The notes under the pieces: model-generated
Databases searched by the model: none
Told to the model about the DNA's origin: nothing
Seen by the model: the letters and a program-made list of their open reading frames with translations, nothing else
Translations under genes and position numbers: made by a program
NCBI RefSeq assembly: GCF_900107105.1
Contig: NZ_FNOT01000003.1
Location: forward strand, 62,001 to 126,000
DNA length: 64,000 nucleotides
Direction: 5' to 3'
Origin: Geodermatophilus africanus
GTDB taxonomy: Bacteria; Actinomycetota; Actinomycetes; Mycobacteriales; Geodermatophilaceae
Shown: piece by piece, positions 45,461 to 54,643 of the stretch
Layout: the number at the start of each line of letters is the position of its first letter
Numbering within the stretch: position 1 is the first letter of the stretch

Positions 45461-46516
45461 GTGCCCGACGGTCCCGCAACCCCCACTGGCGCGGAGCGCC
45501 GTCCGGCCCGGCTGTCGACGGCCGCGCTGACCAGCAGCGGCACCCTCCCGCCGCCGTGGCTCGGGGAGCAGGTCGCCGTCCGCGGGGGAGCGGTCTTCGT
45601 CCGCCGGACGCCGTGGACCGGCCCGGTGGACGGCGTCGCGGCCGGCGCGCCACGGGAGCGGGCGCTCTACGTACACGGGCTGGGTGGCGCCTCGACCAAC
45701 TGGACCGACCTCGCCGCGCTGCTCGCCGTCCGCTTCGACGGCTGGGCGCTGGACCTCCCCGGCTTCGGCCGCTCGCGGCCACCGGCGCGCACCTCGTACT
45801 CGGTGCGCGGGCACGTGGCGGCGGTCGTCGACGTCCTGGAGCGGATCGTCGCCGAGCCGGGCGAGGGCGCCGGCCGGCCGGTGCACCTGCTGGGCAACTC
45901 GCTCGGCGGCCTCGTCTCGCTGTTCGTCGCCGCGAGCCGCCCCGACCTGGTCGCCACCCTGACGCTGGTGTCGCCGGCGATGCCGGTCTACCGGGTGCCC
46001 CGCGCCTTCAGTCGCACGCTGCTGCTCCTGCTGCTGCCCGGGATCCCCGCCCTGGCCGAGCGCCGGCTCTCCGGCGTGACGCCCGAGCAGCAGGTCCGCG
46101 GCATGGTGCAGATGTGCTTCGGGGACCCGCGCCGAGTGCCGAGGGCGCGGTTGGAGCAGGCGCTGGCGGAGATGCGCGAGCGCGCCGAGCAGCCGTGGGC
46201 CACGCAGGCGCTGACCCGCAGCATGCGTGGCCTGATCTCCTCATACCTCCGGGTGGGCCCGCGCAACGCCTGGCGGCTGGCCCGGTCGCTGCGGCTCCCG
46301 ACCCTGGTGGTCTGGGGCGACCGCGACCGGCTGGTCGATCCCGCGCTCGCGTCGCGGCTGGCCGCGGCCGTCCCCGGCGCGCGGCTGCAGGTCCTCGAGG
46401 GCGTCGGGCACGTCGCCATGCTCGAGGCTGCCGAGCCGGTGGCCCGGGCGGTGCTGGCGCTGGCCGAGGACGCCGCCGGCCCGGTCACGGCGGACGACGA
46501 GGCGCGGGCCTCGTAG
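45461..46516 (+). CDS. Alpha/beta hydrolase divergent from tetR
   Basis: A hydrolase of 351 residues. The catalytic set is visible: oxyanion LYVHGLGGASTNWTDL, nucleophile GNSLGGLVSLF, acid VVWGDRDRLVDP and histidine GVGHVAMLEAAE. A middle cap (about 175-265) is helical. It resembles lipase/esterase or C-C hydrolases; the substrate is unknown. Divergent placement with a palindrome between suggests control by the TetR regulator. GTG 45461. Confidence 0.82.
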   Translation: MPDGPATPTGAERRPARLSTAALTSSGTLPPPWLGEQVAVRGGAVFVRRTPWTGPVDGVAAGAPRERALYVHGLGGASTNWTDLAALLAVRFDGWALDLPGFGRSRPPARTSYSVRGHVAAVVDVLERIVAEPGEGAGRPVHLLGNSLGGLVSLFVAASRPDLVATLTLVSPAMPVYRVPRAFSRTLLLLLLPGIPALAERRLSGVTPEQQVRGMVQMCFGDPRRVPRARLEQALAEMRERAEQPWATQALTRSMRGLISSYLRVGPRNAWRLARSLRLPTLVVWGDRDRLVDPALASRLAAAVPGARLQVLEGVGHVAMLEAAEPVARAVLALAEDAAGPVTADDEARAS

Positions 46517-46586
46517 GCCCCACCGGCCCACACGCCGTCGCCGCGCGGTCTCCACCGGGACCGCCGGGCCGTGAGAGTCTGGCGAG

Positions 46587-47753
46587 GTGAGTCCCGCGGA
46601 CGCCTCCCCCGGCCGCGGGCCGAACGGGCGCACGCGACCGGCGCCGGACGCCGGCCCGCCCGGTCGCCCGGCACGCGCCGAGGAGCCCGTGCGCGGACTG
46701 CCGCGCGTGCCGCCGCCCGCGGCCCGCCGCACCCAGCCGCACGAGTCCCCCCGGTTCGCCGACACCAACCCGGTCGCGATCCGGGAGGGGGTCGCCGGCC
46801 GCACCGAGCGTCCCCGGGTCCGTCGTCCCACCCCGACCGGGGCACCGGCCGGGCGGGCGCCGGAGCAGCTCCGCGCCGGCGGGACCCGCGTCGTCGTCCC
46901 CGGTGGTCCGCGGTCGGCACCCCCCGGCGGCGGAGGCGGCCGGTTCCGTCGGTTCGTGACCCGCTGGGGGTGGCGGGCCTACGCGATCCCGCTGCTCGCG
47001 CTCGCGACCGTGGTCACGATCGTCGACCTGCTGGTCATCGGCACGGGCACCGGCACGACGGCGCCGGCCGCCGCCCCCCCGGAGCGGTCCGCCGCGGCCG
47101 TGGCGCCCTCCACCCCCGCGACCGCGCCGGACCCGTCGGCGACCCCCACGGCCCCGGTCGAGGTCGACGCCGCACCGGCCGAGGCGCCGGAGACCGCCGC
47201 GGGCGCCCCCGGCTTCGTCCAGCAGGGCGCGGGCACCGTGACCGTCGTCCCCGGCACCTCGCCGGTCTCCGGCACCGGGCCGCTGCAGCGCTTCGTCGTC
47301 GAGGTCGAGGACGGCATCGAGGTCGACGGGGCGGCGTTCGCCGCTGCGGTCGAGGGGACGCTGGGCGACCCGCGCTCGTGGGGCAACGGCGGGCGGATGT
47401 CGTTCCAGCGGGTCGGCGAGGCCGAGGCCGCAGCCGGCGACTACGCGTTCAAGGTGACCCTGATCAGCCCCGGCAACATGGAGCGGTACTGCCCCGGCGT
47501 GGGCACCGGCGGCTACACCTCCTGCCGGTACGGCGACCGCGCCGTGATCAACCTGGCCCGCTGGGCGACCGCCGTCCCGGACTACGAGGGCGACATCCCC
47601 ACCTACCGGCACTACGTGGTCAACCACGAGGTCGGGCACGCGCTCGGCAACGGCCACGAGGAGTGTCCCGGCCCCGGCCGGCCCGCTCCGGTGATGCAGC
47701 AGCAGACGCTCGGGCTCGAGGGCTGCGCCAAGAACGCCTGGCCGTATCCCTAG
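46587..47753 (+). CDS. DUF3152 metalloprotease-like membrane protein
   Basis: The product has 388 residues. A long Pro/Arg/Gly-rich cytoplasmic segment (1-120) precedes one membrane helix (about 130-152, YAIPLLALATVVTIVDLLVI), a Pro/Ala/Thr linker and a secreted DUF3152 domain (about 220-388). That domain contains VVNHEVGHALGNGHEEC, a zinc HExxHxxxxxH motif, and CRYGDRAVINLARWATAVPD. It corresponds to Rv3207c. The protease substrate is unknown. GTG 46587 is used. Confidence 0.85.
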   Translation: MSPADASPGRGPNGRTRPAPDAGPPGRPARAEEPVRGLPRVPPPAARRTQPHESPRFADTNPVAIREGVAGRTERPRVRRPTPTGAPAGRAPEQLRAGGTRVVVPGGPRSAPPGGGGGRFRRFVTRWGWRAYAIPLLALATVVTIVDLLVIGTGTGTTAPAAAPPERSAAAVAPSTPATAPDPSATPTAPVEVDAAPAEAPETAAGAPGFVQQGAGTVTVVPGTSPVSGTGPLQRFVVEVEDGIEVDGAAFAAAVEGTLGDPRSWGNGGRMSFQRVGEAEAAAGDYAFKVTLISPGNMERYCPGVGTGGYTSCRYGDRAVINLARWATAVPDYEGDIPTYRHYVVNHEVGHALGNGHEECPGPGRPAPVMQQQTLGLEGCAKNAWPYP

Positions 47754-47793
47754 GGCGTGTCCGAGGTCCCTGTCCCCGGCGGCCCAGCGGTCC

Positions 47794-47799
47794 TACTCT
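47794..47799 (+). promoter_or_regulatory. Candidate -10 box for the ABC transporter operon
   Basis: TACTCT matches TANNNT about 65 bp before the ATPase ATG. No clear -35 element is present. Confidence 0.3.
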
Positions 47800-47863
47800 G
47801 TGCACCGGTGCGCCGGGAAGTCTGGTCGGCAGTCGTGTCCTCGACGTCGATCGGAGCGCCGAC

Positions 47864-48775
47864 ATGGCGAGCCCCACCGCCGCCCCCGCCCTGCGCGCGG
47901 AGCACCTGACCAAGCACTTCGGCCGCACGCACGCCGTCGAGGACCTCACCCTCGAGGTGGCCGCCGGCGAGGTGTTCGGGTTCCTCGGTCCGAACGGCGC
48001 GGGGAAGTCCACGACCATCCGCGTGCTGCTCGGGCTGCTGCGCCCCACCGCCGGTACGGCGTGGGTGTTCGACGCGCCGGCCGCCGACGTCGAGCGCGCG
48101 CACCGGTACCTGGCGCACGTGCCCGCGGACGTCGCCCTGTGGCCGTCGTTCACCGGCCAGGAGTGCCTCGACCTGCTCGCCGGCGTGGGCCCCGGGACCG
48201 ACCTGGTCTACCGCGCCGAGCTGGTCGAGCGGTTCGGCCTCGACCCGGGCAAGCGGGCCCGGGCGTACTCCACCGGCAACCGGCAGAAGGTCGCGCTGGT
48301 CGCCGCCTTCGCCACCCGGGCGCCGCTGCTCGTGCTCGACGAGCCCACGAGCGGCCTGGACCCGCTGATGGAGCGCGAGTTCCGGCGCTGCATCGCCGAG
48401 GCCACCGGACGCGGCCAGACGGTCTTCCTCAGCTCGCACCAGCTCGCCGAGGTCGAGGCCGTGTGCACCCGCGTCGGGATCCTCCGGGCCGGTCGCCTCG
48501 TCGAGGTCGCCGGGCTCGCGGAGCTGCGCCGGCTGCGCCGCTCGGAGGTCGCGGTGGAGCTCGCCCGGCCGCAGCCGGCGCTCGACGCCCTGGCCGGCCT
48601 GCCGGGCGTGGCCGACGTCCGCTGGACGTCGCCGCTGGAGCTGACCCTCGCCCTCACCGGCCCGCCCGGCCCGGTGCTGCGCGCCCTCGGGGACGCCGAC
48701 GTGGTGCGGCTCGACGTGCGCGAGCCGAGCCTCGAGGAGATCTTCCTCGACTACTACGGGCAGGCGGCGGCGTGA
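47864..48775 (+). CDS. ABC transporter ATP-binding protein
   Basis: An ATPase subunit of 303 residues. Walker A is FLGPNGAGKSTTIRVLLGLL, the signature is YSTGNRQKVALVAAFAT (degenerate LSGGQ: STGNRQ), Walker B is LLVLDEPTSGLDPLMERE and the switch His is in VFLSSHQLAE. The C-terminal ~80 residues resemble drug/antibiotic exporter ATPases of the DrrA type. Its partner permease overlaps by 4 bp. ATG 47864. Substrate unknown. Confidence 0.92.
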   Translation: MASPTAAPALRAEHLTKHFGRTHAVEDLTLEVAAGEVFGFLGPNGAGKSTTIRVLLGLLRPTAGTAWVFDAPAADVERAHRYLAHVPADVALWPSFTGQECLDLLAGVGPGTDLVYRAELVERFGLDPGKRARAYSTGNRQKVALVAAFATRAPLLVLDEPTSGLDPLMEREFRRCIAEATGRGQTVFLSSHQLAEVEAVCTRVGILRAGRLVEVAGLAELRRLRRSEVAVELARPQPALDALAGLPGVADVRWTSPLELTLALTGPPGPVLRALGDADVVRLDVREPSLEEIFLDYYGQAAA

Positions 48776-50415
48776 CCACGCGGACGCCGCCGCGAGCCAC
48801 GGCGGTCGCGACGCGGCCGGGGGAGCCGCCTCGTGCGGGCGCCGCCGTCACCCGGGCCCTGGTCCGGCAGCTGCGCCGGGGGACGGCGGTCGTCGCGGGG
48901 GTCTGCGCCGTCCTGCCCGCGTTCGTGGCCGCCGAGTACGAGCGCACCTTCAGCGGCGCCGTCGGCGTCGACTCGCTGACCGCGCTGGCGGAGAACCCGG
49001 CGATCCGCACGCTGTTCGGCCCGCCCGTGGCGCTCGACGACCCGGGCGGGTTCACCGTCTGGCGGACCGGCACGGTGCTCGCCGTCCTCGTGGGGGTCTG
49101 GGCGGCGCTGGCCGGAACCCGCGTCACCCGCGGCGAGGAGGAGGCCGGGCGGGCCGAGCTGCTGCTCGCCGGGCGGGTGCGGCTCACCTTGCTGGTGCGG
49201 CGGGCGCTGGCGGTGCTCCTGGGCGCCGGCGCGGTCGTGGGCGCCGCGGTGGCCGTCGGCATGCTGGTGGTCGGCACCGCGCCGACCGGTGCGGTCCTCT
49301 TCGGGGCGGTCACGGGCGGGACGGCGGCGGCCGGCGGCGCGCTGGGCGTCCTGGCGGGGCAGCTGCTGACCGAGCGGCGCGCCGCCTCGGGACTCGCCGT
49401 CGGGCTCCTCCTCGCCGGCCTGCTCGCCCGCATGGTGGGCGACGGCGTCCCGGCGCTGGCGTGGCTGCACTGGGCCGGCCCCTTCGGGCTGGGGACGCGC
49501 GTGGCGCCCTACGCCGACGACCGGTGGACGCCGCTGCTCGTGCTGGCCGGCCAGGTCGCCGTCCTGGCCGCCGTCGCGCTGGTGCTGGCCGGGTCGCGGG
49601 ACGTCGGCACCGGGCACTGGCGCGGCCGGGACCGCGGCCGGGCGCCCAGCCGGCTGCTGCGGTCCCTGCCCGGCCTGGCCGTGCACCGCACCCGGCGACC
49701 CACCCTGACCTGGTCGCTGGGCGTGGCCGCCTACTTCCTGCTCATCGGGCTGCTGGCCACGGCGATGCTGGACTTCCTGCGGGACAACCCGGTCTTCGCG
49801 CAGCTCGCGGCCGCCGCAGGGTTCGCCCGGCTGGCCTCCGTGCAGGGCTACGCCGCCTCGCTGTTCTCGCTGCTCGCCGTGCCCGTGGGCGCCTACGCCG
49901 CCGGCCGGGTGGCGGCGGTCGCGGCGGACGAGACGGCGTCGCGGCTGACGCTGCTCTACTCCCGTCCCGTCGGGCGGGTGCGCTGGTTGGCCTGGGAGAC
50001 CGCGGTCGTCGCGGTGGGGGCCGTCGTGGTCGCCGCGGCGGCGGGGGTCGCCACGTGGGCGGGGGCGACCTGGGTCGACGCCGGTCTCGGGCCCGGGGAG
50101 GCGCTGCGGGGCGCGCTCTCCGTCGTCCCGGTGGCGCTGCTCTGCCTCGGTGCGGCGCTGTTCGCCCTCGGGTGGCTGCCCTCGGCGGTGCTGGCGGTCG
50201 GCGTGCTGCCCGCCGCCGGCGGGTACCTGCTGCTCGTCCTCGCCGACAGCTTCCGCTGGCCGTCGTGGGTGCGCGAGCTCTCGCCGTTCGCCCACCTCGC
50301 GGCCGTCCCGGCCGAGCCGGTGGACGTCGGCGGCGCCGTGGGGTTGCTCCTCGTGGCCGTCGTCCTGGGCGCGGCCGGGATCGCCGGCTACGCGCGCCGG
50401 GACCTCCGGAGCTAG
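48772..50415 (+). CDS. ABC transporter permease, DrrB/ABC-2-like fused form
   Basis: A 547-residue integral membrane protein with roughly twelve helices in two similar halves. One half begins near VVAGVCAVLPAFVAAEYERT, the second near PTLTWSLGVAAYFLLIGLLA. The duplicated layout indicates an ABC-2 permease in which both membrane halves are one chain. The GTG at 48772 overlaps the ATPase stop (GTGA). Such pairs often export antibiotics or lipids. Confidence 0.85.
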   Translation: MTTRTPPRATAVATRPGEPPRAGAAVTRALVRQLRRGTAVVAGVCAVLPAFVAAEYERTFSGAVGVDSLTALAENPAIRTLFGPPVALDDPGGFTVWRTGTVLAVLVGVWAALAGTRVTRGEEEAGRAELLLAGRVRLTLLVRRALAVLLGAGAVVGAAVAVGMLVVGTAPTGAVLFGAVTGGTAAAGGALGVLAGQLLTERRAASGLAVGLLLAGLLARMVGDGVPALAWLHWAGPFGLGTRVAPYADDRWTPLLVLAGQVAVLAAVALVLAGSRDVGTGHWRGRDRGRAPSRLLRSLPGLAVHRTRRPTLTWSLGVAAYFLLIGLLATAMLDFLRDNPVFAQLAAAAGFARLASVQGYAASLFSLLAVPVGAYAAGRVAAVAADETASRLTLLYSRPVGRVRWLAWETAVVAVGAVVVAAAAGVATWAGATWVDAGLGPGEALRGALSVVPVALLCLGAALFALGWLPSAVLAVGVLPAAGGYLLLVLADSFRWPSWVRELSPFAHLAAVPAEPVDVGGAVGLLLVAVVLGAAGIAGYARRDLRS

Positions 50416-50497
50416 GGGAATGGCGCGGCCGGCCACGCTGTTGTGCGCACGAACGCCGGCCTGCGCTGGGCCGCTGTCGAGTATGAGGAGCGCACTC

Positions 50498-51658
50498 GTG
50501 TCCCTGCCACCCCTGGTCGAGCCCGCCGCCGACCTGTCGATCGACGAGGTGCGCCGGTACAGCCGCCACCTGATCATCCCGGACGTCGGGATGGACGGGC
50601 AGAAGCGGCTGAAGAACGCCAAGGTGCTCGCCGTCGGTGCCGGTGGCCTGGGCTCCCCGGTGCTCATGTACCTGGCCGCGGCCGGGGTCGGCACGCTGGG
50701 CATCGTCGAGTTCGACGTCGTCGACGAGTCGAACCTGCAGCGCCAGATCATCCACGGCAGGTCCGACGTGGGCCGGTCCAAGGCCGAGAGCGCGCGCGAC
50801 TCGATCACGGAGATCAACCCGTTCGTCGACGTCCGCCTGCACGAGACGCGGCTGGACAGCGACAACGTGATGGAGATTTTCGGCCAGTACGACCTCATCG
50901 TCGACGGCACCGACAACTTCGCCACGCGCTACCTGGTCAACGACGCCTGCGTGCTGCTGGGCAAGCCGTACGTGTGGGGCTCGATCTACCGCTTCGACGG
51001 CCAGGTGTCGGTCTTCTGGGACGAGCACGGGCCGAACTACCGCGACCTGTACCCGGTGCCGCCGCCGCCCGGCATGGTGCCCAGCTGCGCTGAGGGCGGC
51101 GTGCTCGGCGTGCTGTGCGCGACCATCGGCGCCATCCAGGCCACCGAGGCGGTCAAGCTGATCACCGGCATCGGCGAGACCCTGCTCGGGCGGCTGATGG
51201 TCTACGACGCCCTGGAGATGACCTTCCGCACCATCAAGGTGCGCAAGGACCCGGAGGCCGAGCCGATCACCGGGCTCATCGACTACGAGACCTTCTGCGG
51301 CGTCGTCTCCGACGAGGCCCAGCAGGCGGCCGCGGGCTCGACGATCACCGTCGACGAGCTCAAGGACATGATGGACGCCGGCAAGGACTTCGAGCTGATC
51401 GACGTCCGGGAGCCCAACGAGTACGAGATCGTGTCGATCCCCGGCGCGAAGCTCATCCCCAAGGACGAGATCCTCTCCGGCCGCGCGCTGGCGCAGCTGC
51501 CGCAGGACAGGCCGATCGTGCTGCACTGCAAGACCGGTGTCCGCTCGGCCGAGGTGCTCGCCGCGGTCAAGAACGCCGGCTTCTCCGACGCCGTCCACGT
51601 GCAGGGCGGCGTGACCGCCTGGGCGACGCGCATCGACAAGGCGCTGCCCACCTACTAA
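50498..51658 (+). CDS. moeZ: Adenylyltransferase/sulfurtransferase MoeZ
   Basis: The protein has 386 residues. An N-terminal MoeB/ThiF/E1-like domain has KVLAVGAGGLGSPVLMYLAA, FDVVDESNLQRQ and DGTDNFATRYLVNDAC. The C-terminal rhodanese domain has FELIDVREPNEYEIVSIPGA and the catalytic Cys in VLHCKTGVRSAEVL (C344). It would activate the C-terminus of small sulfur carriers (MoaD, ThiS, CysO) by adenylation and then thiocarboxylation. GTG 50498 is favoured because GAGGAG lies 7 bp upstream and the sequence begins VSLPPLVEP like MoeB1 of M. tuberculosis; ATG 50483 is the alternative. Confidence 0.95.
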   Translation: MSLPPLVEPAADLSIDEVRRYSRHLIIPDVGMDGQKRLKNAKVLAVGAGGLGSPVLMYLAAAGVGTLGIVEFDVVDESNLQRQIIHGRSDVGRSKAESARDSITEINPFVDVRLHETRLDSDNVMEIFGQYDLIVDGTDNFATRYLVNDACVLLGKPYVWGSIYRFDGQVSVFWDEHGPNYRDLYPVPPPPGMVPSCAEGGVLGVLCATIGAIQATEAVKLITGIGETLLGRLMVYDALEMTFRTIKVRKDPEAEPITGLIDYETFCGVVSDEAQQAAAGSTITVDELKDMMDAGKDFELIDVREPNEYEIVSIPGAKLIPKDEILSGRALAQLPQDRPIVLHCKTGVRSAEVLAAVKNAGFSDAVHVQGGVTAWATRIDKALPTY

Positions 51659-51785
51659 GGAAGGACCTCCTCGCCCCCGGCCGCCCTGCAGGGTCCCGCC
51701 GCCGGCCCCGTCCACGGCACCGCCCCGAGCGGAGCAAGGGGTGGGGAGGACGGGGTCCTTCCACGGTGGGGGCAGGGTGGTCCTT
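51659..51785. repeat. GC-rich repeat element, locus 9 (after moeZ), mixed orientation
   Basis: The start is in moeZ sense (GGAAGGACCTCCTC right after TAA), but the larger part reads in minus sense (GAAGGACCACCCTG, CACCGTGGAAGGACCCCGTC, GGCGGGACCCTGCAGGG). Neighbouring genes are both plus, so this copy breaks the sense rule. It is also more symmetric overall than the others. Confidence 0.75.
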
Positions 51786-51839
51786 CGCCGGTTCGTCCCG
51801 CACGGGGCGGGCCGGGCGCTCGCGCTGTCTACTTCCTGC

Positions 51840-52424
51840 ATGGCCGAATTCGCCCCCGCCGAGCTGCTGTCGCTGTTCCAGCGCGCCCAGGCCTCGTTCA
51901 CCGACCGCGTCGACGCGGTGGGACCCGGGCAGTGGGACGACGGGGCGCTGCCGGGGTGGACGGTCGCCGACCTCGTGGCGCACCTGGTGTCCGAGTCCCT
52001 CTGGGCGCCGCCGCTGCTGGCCGGGGAGCCGTTCGACCTGATCGACGGCCGCTTCCCCGACGAGACGAGCGACCTGCTCGGCGACGACCCCCTGACCGGC
52101 TGGGAGTCCGCCGCCGACGGTGCGCTGGCCGCGTTCGCGCAGGACCGCGCGCTGCTGCACACCGTCCACCTGCAGCGCGGCCCGACCTCGGCGGCGGAGT
52201 ACCTCGAGGAGCTGACCGCCGACCTCACCGTGCACTCCTGGGACCTCGCCAGCGCCACCGACGGCGACACCGAGCTCGACCCGGCACTGGTCACGGCGGC
52301 TCTGGTGGTCGCCGACCGGCTCCCCGCCGACGGCGTCCGGGGCCTGTTCGACCCGCCGCTGGACGTGCCGCGCACCGCCCCGCCGCAGGTTCGGCTGCTC
52401 GGCAGGTACGGCCGCCGCAGCTGA
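51840..52424 (+). CDS. TIGR03086/DinB-like mycothiol-dependent-type protein
   Basis: A protein of 194 residues in the DinB/mycothiol maleylpyruvate isomerase fold (TIGR03086-like). Motifs include [20 protein letters not shown] with a His in the first helix bundle and [20 protein letters not shown] with a His-x-x-x-Asp near the end, which together may bind a metal. The reaction is unknown. The ATG at 51840 gives [13 protein letters not shown]. Confidence 0.75.
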   Translation: MAEFAPAELLSLFQRAQASFTDRVDAVGPGQWDDGALPGWTVADLVAHLVSESLWAPPLLAGEPFDLIDGRFPDETSDLLGDDPLTGWESAADGALAAFAQDRALLHTVHLQRGPTSAAEYLEELTADLTVHSWDLASATDGDTELDPALVTAALVVADRLPADGVRGLFDPPLDVPRTAPPQVRLLGRYGRRS

Positions 52425-52509
52425 TCTCGGCCGCCGCGCGACGGAGGCACACCACGCGGTCCCCTCGCCTCTAAGCTGCCTCGCGCTCGACCAGCGGGAG
52501 GTGTGCCAC

Positions 52510-53508
52510 ATGAGTCAGCCGCCCTCGGGTCCGTCCTCCCACGGCTCGTCCGGCGAGCCGGGCCGACCCGACCAGCCGGCACCCGGTCAGGGCCCCTGGA
52601 ACGCACCGCAGCCACCCGGAGGCCCGGGCGGCACACCGCCCGGGCAGCAGCCTGGCGGTGGCCAGCCGGGTCAGTACGGGCAGGCCGGTCCCTACCAGCC
52701 GCCGACCTCCTACGGTCCGCCCGGACAGCAGAGCTCCTGCGGCCAGCCCGGGCAGTACGGGCAACCGGGCTCCTACGGCCAGCCCGGGCAGTACGGCCAG
52801 CAGGGCCCCTTCGCGCAGTACGGCCAGCCCGCCTACGGGCCACCCGGCGGGCCCGGCGGCCCCGGCCAGGGCGGCGGCCGGCGGGGGCTGGTGATCGGGC
52901 TCGTGGCCGCGGTGGTCCTGGTGGTCGCTCTCGGCGCCGTCCTGCTGTTCACGATGCGGGACGACCCGGCCCCGGCCGCGAGCTCCTCCAGCGCCACGTC
53001 GTCGAGCGAGTCGACCACCCGCTCCTCGCCGTCGTCGAGCAGCGCGGCACCGTCGTCGAGCGCCCCGGCGGCGCCCGAGCAGGACTTCGTCGCCACCCTC
53101 CCGACCGACCTGACCGGCTGCCAGCCCATCGAGCTGCACGGCGACGGCGACATCGCCGCGGCCCGGTGCGGTCCGGCGCTCACCCAGCCCGGTCCGCAGG
53201 AGGCCCAGTTCCACCTCTACGAGGACGTGGAGACGCTCGACCAGGTGTTCACCCAGGACGTCGAGTCGCGCGGCATCGCCGCGTTCCCCGGCGACCCGGA
53301 CTGCGCCAATGGGCAGGGCTCCGGCGAGTGGTCGAGCAGCGGCAGCACCGGACTCTTCGCGTGCGCGCTCATCGACGGCCGGACGTGGCTGTACTGGACC
53401 GACCGCGTCGCGCTCACCGAGGGCATCGTCGTGGGCTCCGGCAGCACCCAGGCCGACCTCGGCGCGCTCTACGACTGGTGGACGACGAACAGCGACTACG
53501 TGCTGTGA
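52510..53508 (+). CDS. Membrane protein with Gly/Pro/Gln-rich cytoplasmic repeats
   Basis: The product has 332 residues. The first ~125 residues are low complexity with repeated GQPGQYGQ-type units ([19 protein letters not shown]). One membrane helix follows (about 132-155, [20 protein letters not shown]), then a Ser-rich linker and an extracytoplasmic domain (about 190-332) with Cys pairs ([32 protein letters not shown]). The family is unknown. ATG 52510 is preferred over GTG 52501 because GGGAGG lies 9 bp upstream. The last four bases overlap the next gene. Confidence 0.72.
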   Translation: MSQPPSGPSSHGSSGEPGRPDQPAPGQGPWNAPQPPGGPGGTPPGQQPGGGQPGQYGQAGPYQPPTSYGPPGQQSSCGQPGQYGQPGSYGQPGQYGQQGPFAQYGQPAYGPPGGPGGPGQGGGRRGLVIGLVAAVVLVVALGAVLLFTMRDDPAPAASSSSATSSSESTTRSSPSSSSAAPSSSAPAAPEQDFVATLPTDLTGCQPIELHGDGDIAAARCGPALTQPGPQEAQFHLYEDVETLDQVFTQDVESRGIAAFPGDPDCANGQGSGEWSSSGSTGLFACALIDGRTWLYWTDRVALTEGIVVGSGSTQADLGALYDWWTTNSDYVL

Positions 53509-53828
53509 GCCGGGGGGCGCCCGGCGGACCACGACCCCCGGGTGCCTCCCCGCTGGACGTCGACGAGGCGGTGTTCGACGTCGTGGAGCGCATCCCGCCC
53601 GGGCGGGTGAGCACCTACGGCGCGATCGGCCGGCTGGTGGGCGTCGGGCCGCGGCGCGTCGCCCGCGCGCTCTCGCAGGGCGGGGGCGCGGTGCCCTGGC
53701 ACCGGGTGGTCCGCGCCGACGGGTCGGTCGCCGAGCCGGTGCGGGTCGAGCAGCTCGGGCTGCTCGCCGCCGAGGGGGTGCCGGTGCGGTCCGGCCGGGT
53801 CGACCTGGCCGCCGTCGCCTGGCCCTGA
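53505..53828 (+). CDS. Alkyltransferase-like (ATL) protein
   Basis: A 107-residue MGMT-fold protein. [20 protein letters not shown] and [20 protein letters not shown] are MGMT-type, but the acceptor Cys of the PCHRV motif is Trp (W65, PWHRVV). Proteins with Trp here (ATLs) cannot transfer the alkyl group; they bind O6-alkylguanine and are thought to recruit nucleotide-excision repair. It corresponds to Rv3204. GTG 53505 overlaps the previous stop by four bases. Confidence 0.88.
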   Translation: MSRGAPGGPRPPGASPLDVDEAVFDVVERIPPGRVSTYGAIGRLVGVGPRRVARALSQGGGAVPWHRVVRADGSVAEPVRVEQLGLLAAEGVPVRSGRVDLAAVAWP

Positions 53829-54241
53829 GAGCAGCCAGATACACCTGGTGAGGTGGAGTCCAGCGCGGTGCTCTCGTGGCACCCGGCGCCCTGGAGGCGC
53901 TTCCGGCGACGTCCCTGGACCGACCGTGCCCCCCAGCGGGCCGCCTGAGCGCACCACCGCCGGCTCACCTCAGGGGCGGCCGCAGGGACAGGTGCACGGG
54001 GCGCGTCCGCCGACGTCGACGCGTCCCGGCGCAGCCGGTCGTGCGAGGACCCGGTGAGATCGCCGGCCGTCCAGCATGGTCTCCAGCACGGTCGGTGCTC
54101 CGAGTCCCGGCCGAACGCGCGCTGCGCTGCAGCCACAGGAACCCACGATCCCGACCCGGTGTCCTCGCCGTGGGCCGTATCTCCCGGAGCTGGGACGCGC
54201 TCTGTCTCGGTACAGGACACATCCTGGGAGGTGCCTGACCG
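53829..54241. other. Gene-poor region between ATL and hypothetical genes
   Basis: 413 bp of GC-rich sequence with open frames on both strands but none with a credible start, ribosome site or recognisable domain. A partial repeat (GTCTCCAGCACGGTCGGTG, GTCCAGCATGGTC) is visible. It may hold remnants of a lost gene; I see nothing further. Confidence 0.5.
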
Positions 54242-54607
54242 ATGAACCTCCTCCTCTACGCCGTCCTCACGTTCGCGCCTGCCGGATCCTTCATCGCCAT
54301 GGCCAAGGCGCTCGAGTGGTGGACCCGCGGAAATGGCGCCACCCGATCAGGCGCCGAATCCCCGAGCCCGGAGATCGACCGACTCGTGGACGATCTGCGT
54401 CGGCTCGAGCGCGACTACTGCCGAATCGAGCACTCCGATCTGCCGTGCCGCGCAGCGCGACTGCACAGCGTGAGCCTGGCCTACGACGACACCCTGTGCG
54501 CGTGCCTCACGGCCCTCGAGATCCCATGGTCGGGGCGCCCCCCGTTCGACGGGGTGCAGCGTCTGGAGATGGAGGCGGCCCTGGCGCAGCGTGGCGTCAC
54601 CTGGTGA
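54242..54607 (+). CDS. Small conserved hypothetical protein with N-terminal helix
   Basis: The product has 121 residues. A hydrophobic start (MNLLLYAVLTFAPAGSFIAM) is followed by KALEWWTRGN, then IDRLVDDLRRLERDYCRIEH and ARLHSVSLAYDDTLCACLTA. I recall similar actinobacterial proteins of unknown function. The ATG at 54242 follows GGGAGG by about 9 bp. Local GC is a little lower than that of the neighbours. Confidence 0.6.
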   Translation: MNLLLYAVLTFAPAGSFIAMAKALEWWTRGNGATRSGAESPSPEIDRLVDDLRRLERDYCRIEHSDLPCRAARLHSVSLAYDDTLCACLTALEIPWSGRPPFDGVQRLEMEAALAQRGVTW

Positions 54608-54643
54608 TCGCCACGTTGCTGGCCGCAGGCTCGAGGGAGACCG

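Noticed and set aside
53829-54241. tRNA or small RNA gene
   Set aside because: No cloverleaf, CCA end or strong conserved hairpin was seen.
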